64,000 nt of DNA, taken from contig LJCX01000028.1 of the NCBI GenBank assembly GCA_001298545.1, forward strand, positions 186,001 to 250,000. The letters are read 5' to 3'. Made by a program: the position numbers and the translations under genes. The stretch comes from Actinobacteria bacterium OV320. GTDB taxonomy: Bacteria > Actinomycetota > Actinomycetes > Streptomycetales > Streptomycetaceae. This document shows, in pieces, positions 7,687 to 16,513 of this stretch (position 1 is the first letter of the stretch; the number at the start of each line of letters is the position of its first letter). The notes under the pieces are model-generated. The model was not told the DNA's origin. It saw nothing but the letters and a program-made list of their open reading frames with translations, and did not search any database.

Positions 7687-8523
7687 TCAGTTGTTCCACG
7701 ACTCGTCGTAGGGGTCCCGCGGGGTCGTGGTCGGGGTGGCGGTGGTGACCTCGATGAAGGGGATGGGGCCGTCGTTGACCGGGTCGTGGACGGTGCGGGG
7801 GGTGTAGGTGCCGGTGATGGTCAGCCAGGTGTCCGGCTGGAGGACCGGGGGGATGTCGCCGGTCAGGCCGACCTTGACCGGCTGGGCGTCGGCGGCGCAG
7901 CAGTTGAGGGCCATGCGGACCAGATAGGGCGTGCCGTCGTGGTCCAGGGCCACGAAGCCGGTCAGGCGGACCTCGCGGCCGGCGAGGGTGCGGCCGTGGT
8001 CGTATACGGCACGGCCCGCGTAGTCGACCACGCTCAGGGGCAGCGGGTCCGTGGCGGGGGGGGCCGGGTAGGCGAGGGGCTCCTGGAGGGCCGTACCGGT
8101 GCGGGTCGCGCTGTACGAGCCCAGGGCCGGCGGGGCGACCAGGATCAGGGCCAGGAGGGGGAGGATCAGGAGCCAGGAGACCCGGGGTTCGGGGTGGGCG
8201 TGCCCGGGAGCGGTGTGCTCGGGAGCGGTGTGCTCGGGAGCGGTGTGTTCGGGAGCGGCGGGGGCGCCCGCGTCTGCTGTCTGCAGCTCCTGCTGCTGCT
8301 CCCGTTCCTGCTGTTCCTGCTGTTCCTGCTCGCGCTTCGTCTTCGTCCTGCGGTGTTCGTACCAGGCCGTCGCCAGCGCCGTGACGATCAGGATCGCGCC
8401 GGACGCCAGGAGCAGCGGGCGCAGGCCGGCCTTGACGTAGCGGAGGTAGAGATCGGTGGTGCCGGCGTGCAGCAGGGCCGCGCCGAGGAGGAAGAGGACG
8501 GCCGCCTGGGACTGTCGGTTCAC
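7687..8523 (-). CDS. TIGR03943-type permease partner subunit
   Basis: A membrane protein of about 278 aa that pairs with the upstream permease. Hydrophobic segments lie near residues 7-25 and 38-56, then a Gln/Glu-rich cytoplasmic stretch, a His-containing repeat (PEHTA units), a third hydrophobic segment (WLLILPLLALILVAPPALG), and an exported C-terminal domain with a Cys-Cys pair (NCCAADAQP). The family (DUF1980/TIGR03943) always accompanies DUF318 permeases. GTG 8523 overlaps the permease stop as GTGA, implying translational coupling; ATG 8535 is an alternative. The substrate is unknown; the His-rich linker hints at a metal but proves nothing. Confidence 0.82.
   Translation of the reverse strand: MNRQSQAAVLFLLGAALLHAGTTDLYLRYVKAGLRPLLLASGAILIVTALATAWYEHRRTKTKREQEQQEQQEREQQQELQTADAGAPAAPEHTAPEHTAPEHTAPGHAHPEPRVSWLLILPLLALILVAPPALGSYSATRTGTALQEPLAYPAPPATDPLPLSVVDYAGRAVYDHGRTLAGREVRLTGFVALDHDGTPYLVRMALNCCAADAQPVKVGLTGDIPPVLQPDTWLTITGTYTPRTVHDPVNDGPIPFIEVTTATPTTTPRDPYDESWNN
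8206..8260 (-). repeat. 15-bp coding tandem repeat (PEHTA units)
   Basis: Three near-identical copies of gggagcggtgtgctc plus a partial fourth encode HTAPE-type units on the minus strand. Next to it (about 8280-8340) a tgctgttcc-type repeat encodes the Gln/Glu-rich stretch. Both keep frame on expansion. Confidence 0.75.
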
Positions 8524-9638
8524 AGCAGGACCCATCCCGTCAGGACCGCCGACACGATGGCCAGCGCGAAGGTCGCCGGGGCGAAGCGCAACGCGAAGCC
8601 CCGGCCGAAGGTGCCCGCCTGCATCGCGAACAGCTTGAGGTCGATCATCGGGCCGACCACCAGGAAGGCGAGCCGGGCCGTGAGGGAGAACTGGGTCAGG
8701 GACGCGGCGACGAACGCGTCCGCCTCCGAACAGATGGAGAGGACCACCGCGAGGACGGCCAGCGTCAGGACGGCGACCGCCGGGTTCTCCGCGGCCGTGC
8801 GCAGCCAGCTCTCCGGGGCGACGGCCTTCAGGGTCGCCGCCGCCATCGCGCCCAGGACCAGGAAGCCGCCCGCGTGCATCACGTCGTGCCGGACCGAGTC
8901 CCAGAACGCGGCCCCCTTGGTCTCCCCCTCATGCGGCGCGTGGGCCGGCAGCCGCAGCCAGTCCGTGCGGCCCAGCCGTTGCCACAGCCAGCCCATCGCG
9001 CACGCCACGAGCAGACTGGCGACGAAACGGGCCAGCACCATCTCGGGGTTGCGGGGAAAGGCCACGGCCGTCGCCGTCAGCACGATCGGGTTGATCGCCG
9101 GGGCGGAGAGCAGGAAGGCGAGGGCCGCGGCCGGGGTCACGCCCCGGCGGACCAGGGCACCGGCCACCGGGACCGACGCGCACTCGCAGCCGGGCAGCAG
9201 CGCGCCCGCGACCCCGGCGACCGGGACGGCGAGTCCGGGGCGGGACGGCAGGGCGCGGGCGAAGAAGGAGGGCGGTACGTAGACCGCGATCGCCGCCGAC
9301 AGCAGCACCCCGAGCACCAGGAACGGCAGCGCCTGCACCACCACCGCCACGAACACCGTCGTCCAGCTCTGCATCACCGGCGCGGACAGCGCGCGCCGGA
9401 TGGGGCTCTGCAGCAGCACCATCAGGAGCAGCAGCATCGTCAGGACCAGGGGCGAGGTGAGCCGCCGGGGCTCGTCGGGCGGCGCGAGTGGTGCGGACGG
9501 CGCGGGTGGTGCGGACGGCGCGGGAGGTACCTGCGGTCGGTCCCGGCGGGCGCCCTCCTCGTGCGAGGCCGCTCTGGTGATGGCCACGGGTCGCGCACCT
9601 CCGGCTTCCGTGTTCTCCCTGATGCCTGTTTCTCGCAT
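8520..9638 (-). CDS. DUF318 (ArsP_1-like) permease
   Basis: A polytopic membrane protein of about 372 aa with some eight hydrophobic segments. The signature GALLPGCECASVPVAGALVRRG, with a Cys-x-Cys pair, and the later SICSEADAFVAAS motif are diagnostic of the DUF318/PF03773 family, which includes the methylarsenite exporter ArsP; here no arsenic genes are nearby, so substrate is open. Residues 1-65 are a disordered Pro/Ala-rich tail. ATG 9638 is preferred because GGGGAGGG lies just upstream, inside the longer frame from 9653. It is the first gene of a two-gene operon with its TIGR03943 partner. Confidence 0.85.
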   Translation of the reverse strand: MRETGIRENTEAGGARPVAITRAASHEEGARRDRPQVPPAPSAPPAPSAPLAPPDEPRRLTSPLVLTMLLLLMVLLQSPIRRALSAPVMQSWTTVFVAVVVQALPFLVLGVLLSAAIAVYVPPSFFARALPSRPGLAVPVAGVAGALLPGCECASVPVAGALVRRGVTPAAALAFLLSAPAINPIVLTATAVAFPRNPEMVLARFVASLLVACAMGWLWQRLGRTDWLRLPAHAPHEGETKGAAFWDSVRHDVMHAGGFLVLGAMAAATLKAVAPESWLRTAAENPAVAVLTLAVLAVVLSICSEADAFVAASLTQFSLTARLAFLVVGPMIDLKLFAMQAGTFGRGFALRFAPATFALAIVSAVLTGWVLL

Positions 9639-9724
9639 TCCCTCCCCTTTCATACGGGAGTTCCGTACCGGCTGTTCACCTCGTCCGTGGAACCTCCCGT
9701 CCCGGTGAGGCAGTCTTCTCCCTC

Positions 9725-11665
9725 GTGGGGAGCGTTCCGAATCAGGGTCAGCCGCCGGGGACCGCCGGCGCGCACATGGTGGTGTGCGGTGACGACGGTC
9801 TCGCGCACCGCCTCGCCGCCGAGCTGCGGGGGGTGTACGAGGAGCAGGTCACGCTCGTCGTGCCGCCCGCCGAGCGGACGGTTCGGCCGCCGGTCGTGGG
9901 GCGGGCCCGCGCCGTGTCGGCGGCGCTGCTCGACCGGGTGGTGAGCGCGGCCGTCAACCGGGCGGCGGGCAACGGCACGCCCACCGCCCCGAGCGAACCC
10001 GCGAGCGGACAGCGGACGTTGGAGGCCGTGGAGGCCACCGAGGCCGTGCTCGCCGAGGCGGGTGTGGAGCGGGCCGCCGCGCTGGCGCTCGTGTACGACG
10101 ACGACGAGACCAACATCCGGGCCGCCCTCACCGCTCGCCGGCTCAATCCCCGGCTGCGGCTCGTCCTGCGGCTCTACAACCGGCGGTTGGGCCAGCACAT
10201 CGAGGAACTCCTCGACCAGGCGGCCGCGTTGGCCACCGGAGGCGCGCCGGGAGACGGGGCGGCGAGCGACGCCTCGACCACCGTCCTGTCCGACGCGGAC
10301 ACCGCCGCACCCGCACTGGCCGCGACCGCCGTCGTCGGCACCAGCAAGGTCGTCCAGACGGACGGACTGCTGCTGCGGGCCGTGGAACGGCTGCCGGCCG
10401 AGCCCGGGGGGCCCGACCTGCCGGGCCTGCCCACGCTCGCGCTGCTCTCCGCGAACGCCAACGACCCTGCCTTCGCGGACGGTTCCGAGGCCAGCGGTGA
10501 GCAGGGGCCGCTGCTGCTGCCCGACGCGGCGGCGGTGCGGGACGCGGCCGGGCGGCGCGGGTCGGTGGTGCTGGAGCAGGTGTCGTACTCGGCCGGGCCC
10601 GCGCTGCCGGCCGGGCGGGGGGTGGGGATGGTGCCCTCGTTCGCCTCCCTCTTCTCGCGGCGACTGCGGATCTCGTTGGCCGGGCTGGTGGCGTGCGTGT
10701 TCCTGCTGGCGGTGGCGTTGTGGCTGGCGACCGGCATCCATCCGCTGGGGGCCCTGTACCTGACACTGCTGGACCTGTTCTCCATCAACGACCCGGCCAT
10801 CGGCTCGAGCACCGACCGCCAGATCCTCCAGCTCCTCTCCGGACTGGTGGGGTTGCTGTTGCTACCGGTGCTGCTGGCGGCGGTACTGGAGGCGCTCGGG
10901 ACGTTCCGCGGGGCGGGGGCGTTGCGCCGGCCTCCCCGGGGGCTCGGCGGGCACGTCGTACTGCTCGGGCTGGGCAAGATCGGCACCCGGGTACTGATCC
11001 GCCTGCGCGAGCTGAACATCCCCGTGGTCTGCGTCGAGGCGGGACCCGAGGCACGCGGCCTGGCGGTGGCCCGACGGCTGCGGGTACCGGTCGTCCTGGG
11101 CGACGTCACCCAGGAGGGCGTTCTGGAAGCCGCGAAGATCCACCGCGCGCACGCACTGCTGGCGGTGACCAGCTCCGACACCACCAACCTCGAAGCGGCC
11201 CTCTACGCACGCTCACTGCGCCCCGACCTACGGGTGGTGCTCCGCCTGTACGACGACGACTTCGCCACCGCCGTGTACCGCACCCTGCGAGCCGCCCACC
11301 CCCAGGCCCTGACCCGGAGCCGAAGCGTGTCGCACCTGTCGGCGCCGTCGTTCGCCGGGGCGATGATGGGGCGGCAGATCCTGGGGGCGATCCCGGTGGA
11401 GCGGCGGGTGTTGCTGTTCGCCGCGCTGCAGGTCGGGGGGCATGCGCAGTTGGAGGGCAAGACGGTCGGGGAGGCGTTTCGGGCGGGGTACTGGCGGGTG
11501 TTGGCGCTGGACACGGGGCGGGAGCGGCAGGGCGGGTCGGGGCTGGTGTGGGATCTGCCGGACACGTATGTCCTGCGGGGCTCGGACCGGGTGGTGCTGG
11601 CCGCTACCCGGCGGGGTCTGGCGGAGCTGCTGCGGCGCAGGCGGCGTGGGGGGTCGGGGGCGTAG
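9725..11665 (+). CDS. Ion-channel-like NAD-binding (TrkA-N/RCK) membrane protein
   Basis: A 646-aa protein with an N-terminal nucleotide-binding region (~17-200), two membrane helices with an intervening loop (~317-395), and a second TrkA-N/RCK domain (HVVLLGLGKIGTRVL, ~409 onward) followed by a TrkA-C-like end. This layout resembles CASTOR/POLLUX-type cation channels. The loop between the helices lacks a TVGYG potassium filter, so selectivity is unclear. GTG 9725 is the farthest start and has no good Shine-Dalgarno (GGTGAGG is ~20 nt away); ATG 9776 would remove 17 residues. It is divergent from the DUF318 permease. Confidence 0.82.
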   Translation: MGSVPNQGQPPGTAGAHMVVCGDDGLAHRLAAELRGVYEEQVTLVVPPAERTVRPPVVGRARAVSAALLDRVVSAAVNRAAGNGTPTAPSEPASGQRTLEAVEATEAVLAEAGVERAAALALVYDDDETNIRAALTARRLNPRLRLVLRLYNRRLGQHIEELLDQAAALATGGAPGDGAASDASTTVLSDADTAAPALAATAVVGTSKVVQTDGLLLRAVERLPAEPGGPDLPGLPTLALLSANANDPAFADGSEASGEQGPLLLPDAAAVRDAAGRRGSVVLEQVSYSAGPALPAGRGVGMVPSFASLFSRRLRISLAGLVACVFLLAVALWLATGIHPLGALYLTLLDLFSINDPAIGSSTDRQILQLLSGLVGLLLLPVLLAAVLEALGTFRGAGALRRPPRGLGGHVVLLGLGKIGTRVLIRLRELNIPVVCVEAGPEARGLAVARRLRVPVVLGDVTQEGVLEAAKIHRAHALLAVTSSDTTNLEAALYARSLRPDLRVVLRLYDDDFATAVYRTLRAAHPQALTRSRSVSHLSAPSFAGAMMGRQILGAIPVERRVLLFAALQVGGHAQLEGKTVGEAFRAGYWRVLALDTGRERQGGSGLVWDLPDTYVLRGSDRVVLAATRRGLAELLRRRRRGGSGA

Positions 11666-11726
11666 GCCCCCCGGGCGGGATGGGTGGGTGGGTGGTGGGG
11701 GGCGAGGATGTCTCGCCCCCCACCTC

Positions 11727-13541
11727 CTACCGAAGGTGTCGTTCCGCGAACTCCAGTTCCAGTCGTACCTGCTTGATGCGTTCGTCCACCACCAGCGAGC
11801 CGTGGCCCGCGTCGTAGCGGTACACCTCGTGCGCCGCTCCCCTCGCTTCCAGGCGCCTGACGTAGTTGTCGATCTGGCGGATGGGGCAGCGGGGGTCGTT
11901 CACCCCGGCGGAGATGTAGACGGGGGCCCGCACCTTGTCGACGTACGTCAGCGGGGACGAGGCCTCGAAGCGCTCCGGGACCTCCTCGGGGGTGCCGCCG
12001 AGCAGCGTGCGGTCCATCGCCTTCAGGGCCTCCATCTCGTCGTGGTAGGCCGTGACGTAGTCGGCGACGGGGACTGCCGCGATGCCCACGGCCCACGCGT
12101 CGGGCTGGGCGCCGAGGCCGAGGAGGGTGAGGTAGCCGCCCCAGGAGCCGCCGGTGAGGATCAGCCGGGCGGGGTCGGCGAGACCCGAGCTCACCGCCCA
12201 TTCCCGGACCGCCTCGATGTCCTCGAGCTCGATCAGGCCCACCCGGTGCTTGAGGGCGTCCGTCCAGGCGCGGCCGTAGCCCGTGGAGCCGCGGTAGTTG
12301 ACGCGGACGACCGCGTAGCCGTGGTCCACCCAGGCCGCCGGGGCCGCCGCGAAGGCGTCGCTGTCGTGCCAGGTCGGGCCGCCGTGGATGTCGAAGACGG
12401 TGGGCAGCGGGCCGGTGGCACCGGCGGGCCGCTGGACCAGCGCGTGGATGCGGCCGCCGGGGCCCTCCACCCAGACGTCCTCCACCGGGACCGAGCCGGG
12501 GGACTTCATGCCGGGCGGGTCCAGGACCACTTCGCCGGTCGTCGAGCGGACCGCCGGCGGCCGGGCCGCGGACGACCACAGGTACTCCACGCTGCCGTCC
12601 GGACGGGCCGTGGCCCCGGAGACCGTGCCGGGCGGGGTCGTGATCCGCTCCAGCGCGGCGCTCGCGAGGTCGTAGCGGAACAGTTCGCTGCGGGCCTCGA
12701 AGCTGTGCACGATGAGCAGGCCCGAGCCGTCCGGGTACCACTCGGCGCTGACATCGCCCGGCAGGTCCAGGTCCAGGTCCGTCTCCAGGCCGGTCGCCAC
12801 GTCCCAGACCAGGGGCTCCCAGCGGCCTCGGCGCTGGTGGCCGATCAGCAGCCGGGTGTCGCCGTCGACCGGGGCGAAGCCCAGCACCTCCAGGCCCAGC
12901 TCCTCGACGCCGCCCTTGGTGTCGTCCAGCTCGGCGACCCTCGAGCCGTCGGGGCGCAGGACCCGCAGCGCGGAGTGCATCGCGTCGCCGTGCTCGGTGT
13001 GCTCGACGGCGATGAGGGAGCCGTCGTGGGAGAGGTCGCCCACGCCCGCGGACTCCCGGTGGCGGTACAGCTCGAAGGGGGGCTCGCCGACCCGCGCCAC
13101 ATGGATCGTCGTGCCCTCCTCGTCCGTGGAGCGGCCGACCACCGCGGTGCGGCCGTCGCGGCCGAGGGCCAGGCCCGCCGGGTAGGAGGCGTCCAGGCCC
13201 GGGGTGGCGGGCTCGTCGGCTCCGCCGCCGAAGGGCTGACGGCGCCAGACGCCGAACTCGTCGCCGTCCTTGTCGTCGAACCACCAGATCCACGCGCCGT
13301 CGGGGGAGAGCACGCCGTCCGTCGTGCCGTTGGCCCGGTCGGTCACCTGGCGCTGGTGGCCCGTGGCGCGGTCCCAGGCGTACAGCTCGTACGTCCCCGT
13401 CGCATTGGAAACGAACAGGGAGCGGTCCGGCGCGTCCTCCGCCCAGTCGGGCAGCGACACCCGGGGCGCCCGGAAGCGCTTCTCCCAGTCCGGCATCTCC
13501 TCGTACTGCTCGGGTGCGGCGGACCCGTTGCTCTCAGTCAT
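11727..13541 (-). CDS. S9 family (prolyl oligopeptidase-like) serine peptidase
   Basis: A 604-aa cytoplasmic peptidase. The first ~350 residues form a TolB/DPP-like beta-propeller (repeated WSPDG-type strands). The C-terminal alpha/beta-hydrolase carries the nucleophile motif GGSWGGYL near residue 468, Asp in AGVNDPRCP near 547, and His in YDAGHGS near 581, completing the catalytic triad. ATG 13541 (MTESNGSAAPEQYEE) is preceded by GGGG. There is no signal peptide. It is convergent with the upstream channel-like gene and divergent from the SURF1 gene. The likely role is cleavage of short peptides; the physiological substrate is unknown. Confidence 0.9.
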   Translation of the reverse strand: MTESNGSAAPEQYEEMPDWEKRFRAPRVSLPDWAEDAPDRSLFVSNATGTYELYAWDRATGHQRQVTDRANGTTDGVLSPDGAWIWWFDDKDGDEFGVWRRQPFGGGADEPATPGLDASYPAGLALGRDGRTAVVGRSTDEEGTTIHVARVGEPPFELYRHRESAGVGDLSHDGSLIAVEHTEHGDAMHSALRVLRPDGSRVAELDDTKGGVEELGLEVLGFAPVDGDTRLLIGHQRRGRWEPLVWDVATGLETDLDLDLPGDVSAEWYPDGSGLLIVHSFEARSELFRYDLASAALERITTPPGTVSGATARPDGSVEYLWSSAARPPAVRSTTGEVVLDPPGMKSPGSVPVEDVWVEGPGGRIHALVQRPAGATGPLPTVFDIHGGPTWHDSDAFAAAPAAWVDHGYAVVRVNYRGSTGYGRAWTDALKHRVGLIELEDIEAVREWAVSSGLADPARLILTGGSWGGYLTLLGLGAQPDAWAVGIAAVPVADYVTAYHDEMEALKAMDRTLLGGTPEEVPERFEASSPLTYVDKVRAPVYISAGVNDPRCPIRQIDNYVRRLEARGAAHEVYRYDAGHGSLVVDERIKQVRLELEFAERHLR

Positions 13542-13592
13542 GACCCCATATTGCCCGCCCGCGAGGGCAATGGGACGCCAAGGTCCCCAGGC

Positions 13593-13601
13593 TGTGGATA
13601 A
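13593..13601. other. Perfect DnaA-box 9-mer
   Basis: TGTGGATAA is the reverse complement of TTATCCACA. It lies in the divergent region between the peptidase and SURF1 genes, followed by gagccccgccc repeats (13636-13692). A single box may be chance or a DnaA titration/regulatory site; it is not an origin. Confidence 0.3.
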
Positions 13602-13718
13602 CTTCCCACCGACTTCGCACCTCCTTCCCACCAATGAGCCCCGCCCGAGCCCCGCCCGACCCTCACCCGAGCCCCGCCCGAGCCTCACCCCGCGGGTCGG
13701 CGGCCGGCGTGCGCCCCG

Positions 13719-13724
13719 TACCGT
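13719..13724 (+). promoter_or_regulatory. -10 box of the SURF1 gene
   Basis: TACCGT fits TAnnnT and ends 7 nt before GTG 13732, so the SURF1 mRNA is probably leaderless. Confidence 0.45.
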
Positions 13725-13731
13725 GGAGGGT

Positions 13732-14661
13732 GTGTACCGGTTCCTGCTGACGCCCCGCTGGTGGGGGATCAACGTCTTCGTGCTGCTGGCCATCCCCTTC
13801 TGCGTGTTCATGGGGTCCTGGCAGCTGAGCCGGTTCGAGGCGCGGGTGGACGACCACCGCAGCGCGAAGGAGCAGGCCGAGTCCGCCCGCACCCAGGCCG
13901 CGCGGCCGCTGGCCGAGCTGCTGCCCGTGGACAAGTCGACCTCCGGCCGGCGCATCACCGCCACCGGCCACTACGGCAAGCAGCTGCTGGTGCCCGACCG
14001 GCAGCTGGACGGCAGGGACGGGTACTACGTGCTGACCCTGCTGCGCACGGACGGCGGCAAGGCGCTGCCCGTGGTGCGCGGCTGGCTGCCCGGCGACGCC
14101 GACTCCGCGAAGGCCCCGAGGCCGCCGGCCGGCCAGGTCACCGTCACCGGCACGCTCCAGGCCTCCGAGACTCCGGGCGACAACGGGGTCAGCGCCCGGG
14201 GCGGCCTGCCGGCCGGGCAGACCTCGGCGATCAGCGCCGCTTCGCTGGTCAACCTGGTGCCGTACGACCTCTACGACGCCTGGGTCACGCTCGACACCGC
14301 CGACGCGGGGATGACGGCGGTGCCCGCGACCGCGGCGGCCGACACGGGGCTCGATCTGAAGGCGTTCCAGAACCTCGGCTACACCGGCGAGTGGTTCGTC
14401 TTCGCCGGGTTCGTGGTGTTCATGTGGTTCCGTCTGCTGCGCCGCGAGGTGGAATTCGCGCGGGACGCCGAACTCGGCATCCTCCCCGAGGATCCCGCGG
14501 AGTCCGAGAGGCTCCGGGAGTCCGCGGAGCCCGGGGAGCCCGAGAGGCCCGGGGAGCCCGGGGAGTCCGAGAGGCCCGGGGAGCCCGGGGAGTTCGGCGC
14601 CGGCTCGGCCGGTCGCCATGAGCCGCGGGCTCAGGAGGACACCAGCACGCCCGTCCGGTAG
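13732..14661 (+). CDS. SURF1 family cytochrome oxidase biogenesis protein
   Basis: A 309-aa membrane protein. One helix is at ~10-30 (INVFVLLAIPFCVFMGSWQ) and another near 217-235 (WFVFAGFVVFMWFRLLRR), flanking an extracytoplasmic SURF1 domain with GRRITATGHY and GYYVLTLLRT motifs. SURF1 proteins help insert heme a in aa3-type oxidases. GTG 13732 is chosen because a TACCGT box lies 7 nt upstream; GTG 13723 in the same frame would add three residues. The last ~60 residues are Glu/Pro/Gly-rich repeats (RPGEPGES units) probably not conserved. Its 3' end overlaps the convergent gene by 31 bp. Confidence 0.88.
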   Translation: MYRFLLTPRWWGINVFVLLAIPFCVFMGSWQLSRFEARVDDHRSAKEQAESARTQAARPLAELLPVDKSTSGRRITATGHYGKQLLVPDRQLDGRDGYYVLTLLRTDGGKALPVVRGWLPGDADSAKAPRPPAGQVTVTGTLQASETPGDNGVSARGGLPAGQTSAISAASLVNLVPYDLYDAWVTLDTADAGMTAVPATAAADTGLDLKAFQNLGYTGEWFVFAGFVVFMWFRLLRREVEFARDAELGILPEDPAESERLRESAEPGEPERPGEPGESERPGEPGEFGAGSAGRHEPRAQEDTSTPVR

Positions 14662-15800
14662 ATCGTCCCCGCGCACGCGTCGGACACCGTGGCCACGCTC
14701 GTCGGGGAACCGCCCTCGGCCGTGTAGGACACGTTCACGCTGCCGTCGACCGTGCCGTCCTCGGTGTACATCTGGGCCGAGGTGCCGGAGGTGGTCTCGC
14801 CGGTCGTGCTCGACTGCTCGGTCGGAGTCGGGGACGGGGACGCCGAGCCACCGCTGTCGCCGCCGCTGCTGCCGCCCGTGGTGGGGCAGGTCTCGGAGGG
14901 CACCCAGGCGAACTTGACCTCGTAGGCCGAGCCGGGGGCCAGCGCGTGCTGGGAGACGTAGAGCGAGGGGTCGGGCAGGCCGGCCGCCACGTCCCCGGAG
15001 GCGTGCTCCACGACGGCGATCTTCGAGGCGTCGGCGGCGCCCTGGGCGCCGAAGGTCACGGAGACCGCGCCGCTGACGGTGCAGGTGGCGCTGGAGGCGT
15101 TCTGGACGAGGAAGGTGCCGTAGACGGTGCCGGCCGAGTCGGGGACGTCGACGCTCGGAGTGCCGGCATCGAGCTGGTCCGCCGTGCAGGCGGGCGCGCT
15201 CGCCGCGGACTCGGAGGAGGGGCCGGTGCCGCTGGAGGCGGTGCCGCCCTCGGACTCCTTGCCCTGGCCGGAGTCGGTGGCGCCGCCCTTGCCCTGCTCA
15301 CCGGTCTTGCCGGAGGAGTCGCCGACCTTGCCCGAGGAACCGCCGTCGGGGCCCTTGCCCTGATCCGCGCCCCCCTGCGCCTGTGAGGCCTGGCCGGCGA
15401 TGGAAGGGTTGGCGTCGGAGCCGCCGGAGTTCGAGACGTGCAGCACGGCCGGGACGGCGGTGCCGAGGAAGAGAGCCGCGGCCGCCATGCCGACGGCCGC
15501 CTGCCGCTTGCGTGCCCGCCGGACGGGAACGGCCCGCCGCAGGTGGTCCAGCGAGCCGTCACGCGGCTCCATCTCCTGGACGGCGTCGTGCAGCATCCGG
15601 CGCAGTGCCAGCTCGTCCGAGTCGAGCCCGTCGGGACTCTGTTCGTCGAGGTGGTGGTTCACGGTTGAGTTCCCAGCGTGCGATTGCTTCGGCTCTTGTG
15701 TACCCGACGAGGACGTCGGCTCGTGCCACGCGAACGGCTCGTGGCGCTCGTGACTGTCGTGACCGCCGTGTGAGCCCTGCCCTTCGGCTTCCCCGCTCAC
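14631..15800 (-). CDS. Sigma-factor-coupled membrane protein, possible anti-sigma partner
   Basis: A 389-aa protein whose GTG overlaps the sigma-factor stop (GTGA), so the two are translated together. The N-terminal ~100 residues are His/Ser-rich and acidic and contain ELALRRMLHDAVQEMEP, then a single membrane helix (AVGMAAAALFLGTAVPAVLHV, ~115-135). The outside part begins with a long Gly/Ser/Lys linker and ends in a folded domain with Cys pairs (CTADQLDAG, ATCTVSGAV, SETCPTTGG) reminiscent of DUF4232-type secreted domains. The topology fits an anti-sigma factor or signal sensor, but no zinc-binding HxxxCxxC anti-sigma motif is present. Confidence 0.75.
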   Translation of the reverse strand: MSGEAEGQGSHGGHDSHERHEPFAWHEPTSSSGTQEPKQSHAGNSTVNHHLDEQSPDGLDSDELALRRMLHDAVQEMEPRDGSLDHLRRAVPVRRARKRQAAVGMAAAALFLGTAVPAVLHVSNSGGSDANPSIAGQASQAQGGADQGKGPDGGSSGKVGDSSGKTGEQGKGGATDSGQGKESEGGTASSGTGPSSESAASAPACTADQLDAGTPSVDVPDSAGTVYGTFLVQNASSATCTVSGAVSVTFGAQGAADASKIAVVEHASGDVAAGLPDPSLYVSQHALAPGSAYEVKFAWVPSETCPTTGGSSGGDSGGSASPSPTPTEQSSTTGETTSGTSAQMYTEDGTVDGSVNVSYTAEGGSPTSVATVSDACAGTIYRTGVLVSS

Positions 15801-16513
15801 GCCGACGCCTCCATGGCTATGCGCAGGGCGGCGATGCCGCGCGAGCCGTAGGCCTTGACCGAGCCGAGGGAGATGCCGAGGGTCGCGGCGACCTGGGCCT
15901 CGGTCATGTCGGCGAAGTAGCGCAGCACGAGGACCTCGCGCTGCCGGCGCTGAAGGCCCTTCATCGCCTTGATGAGCGAGTCGCGCTCCAGCTGGTCGTA
16001 GGCGCCCTCCTCCGCGCTGGCCATGTCCGGCATCGGCTTGGAGAGCAGCTTCAGGCCGAGGATGCGGCGGCGCAGTGCGGATCGGGAGAGGTTGACGACC
16101 GTCTGACGCAGGTAGGCCAGGGTCTTCTCCGGGTCGCGGACGCGTTTGCGCGCGGAGTGGACGCGGATGAAGGCCTCCTGGACGACGTCCTCGCAGGAGG
16201 CGGTGTCGTCGAGGAGGAGGGCGGCGAGACCGAGCAGCGAGCGGTAGTGCGCCCGGTAGGTCTCGGTGAGGTGGTCGACGGTGGTGCCGGCCGCCTCGGT
16301 GGTCTCGGCGGTGACGGTCGCTTCGGCGGCTTCCGCGCCGTCGCGCTGACTGGGGACGCGGGTGGGCCGCGCTGCGGGCATGGGCGCGATCACCGGCATG
16401 CCGCCGGGCGAGCCGGGCATACGGGGTCGGAGGACGGCCCGAGGCGGCCGAAGGGCCGCGCCGCGGGGCGCCACTGGGAGTTCGAGTACCTCTGCCACGC
16501 CAGTTGGACACAC
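15797..16513 (-). CDS. SigE-family ECF RNA polymerase sigma factor
   Basis: A 238-aa sigma factor that directs RNA polymerase to a small regulon. Region 2 is HYRSLLGLAALLLDDTASCEDVVQEAFIRVH (~89-119); region 4 is the helix-turn-helix TEAQVAATLGISLGSVKAYGSRGIAAL near the C-terminus. This matches the SigE-like TIGR02983 group found in actinomycetes. The N-terminal ~80 residues are a Pro/Ala-rich extension. GTG 16513 follows GGGGGGAA closely and is the best start. It is the first gene of a two-gene operon with the membrane protein, the usual arrangement for a sigma factor and its controller. Confidence 0.9.
   Translation of the reverse strand: MCPTGVAEVLELPVAPRGAALRPPRAVLRPRMPGSPGGMPVIAPMPAARPTRVPSQRDGAEAAEATVTAETTEAAGTTVDHLTETYRAHYRSLLGLAALLLDDTASCEDVVQEAFIRVHSARKRVRDPEKTLAYLRQTVVNLSRSALRRRILGLKLLSKPMPDMASAEEGAYDQLERDSLIKAMKGLQRRQREVLVLRYFADMTEAQVAATLGISLGSVKAYGSRGIAALRIAMEASA

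Noticed and set aside
13593..13601. Possible replication origin because of a perfect DnaA box
   Set aside because: Only one box, no AT-rich unwinding region and no dnaA/dnaN genes nearby.
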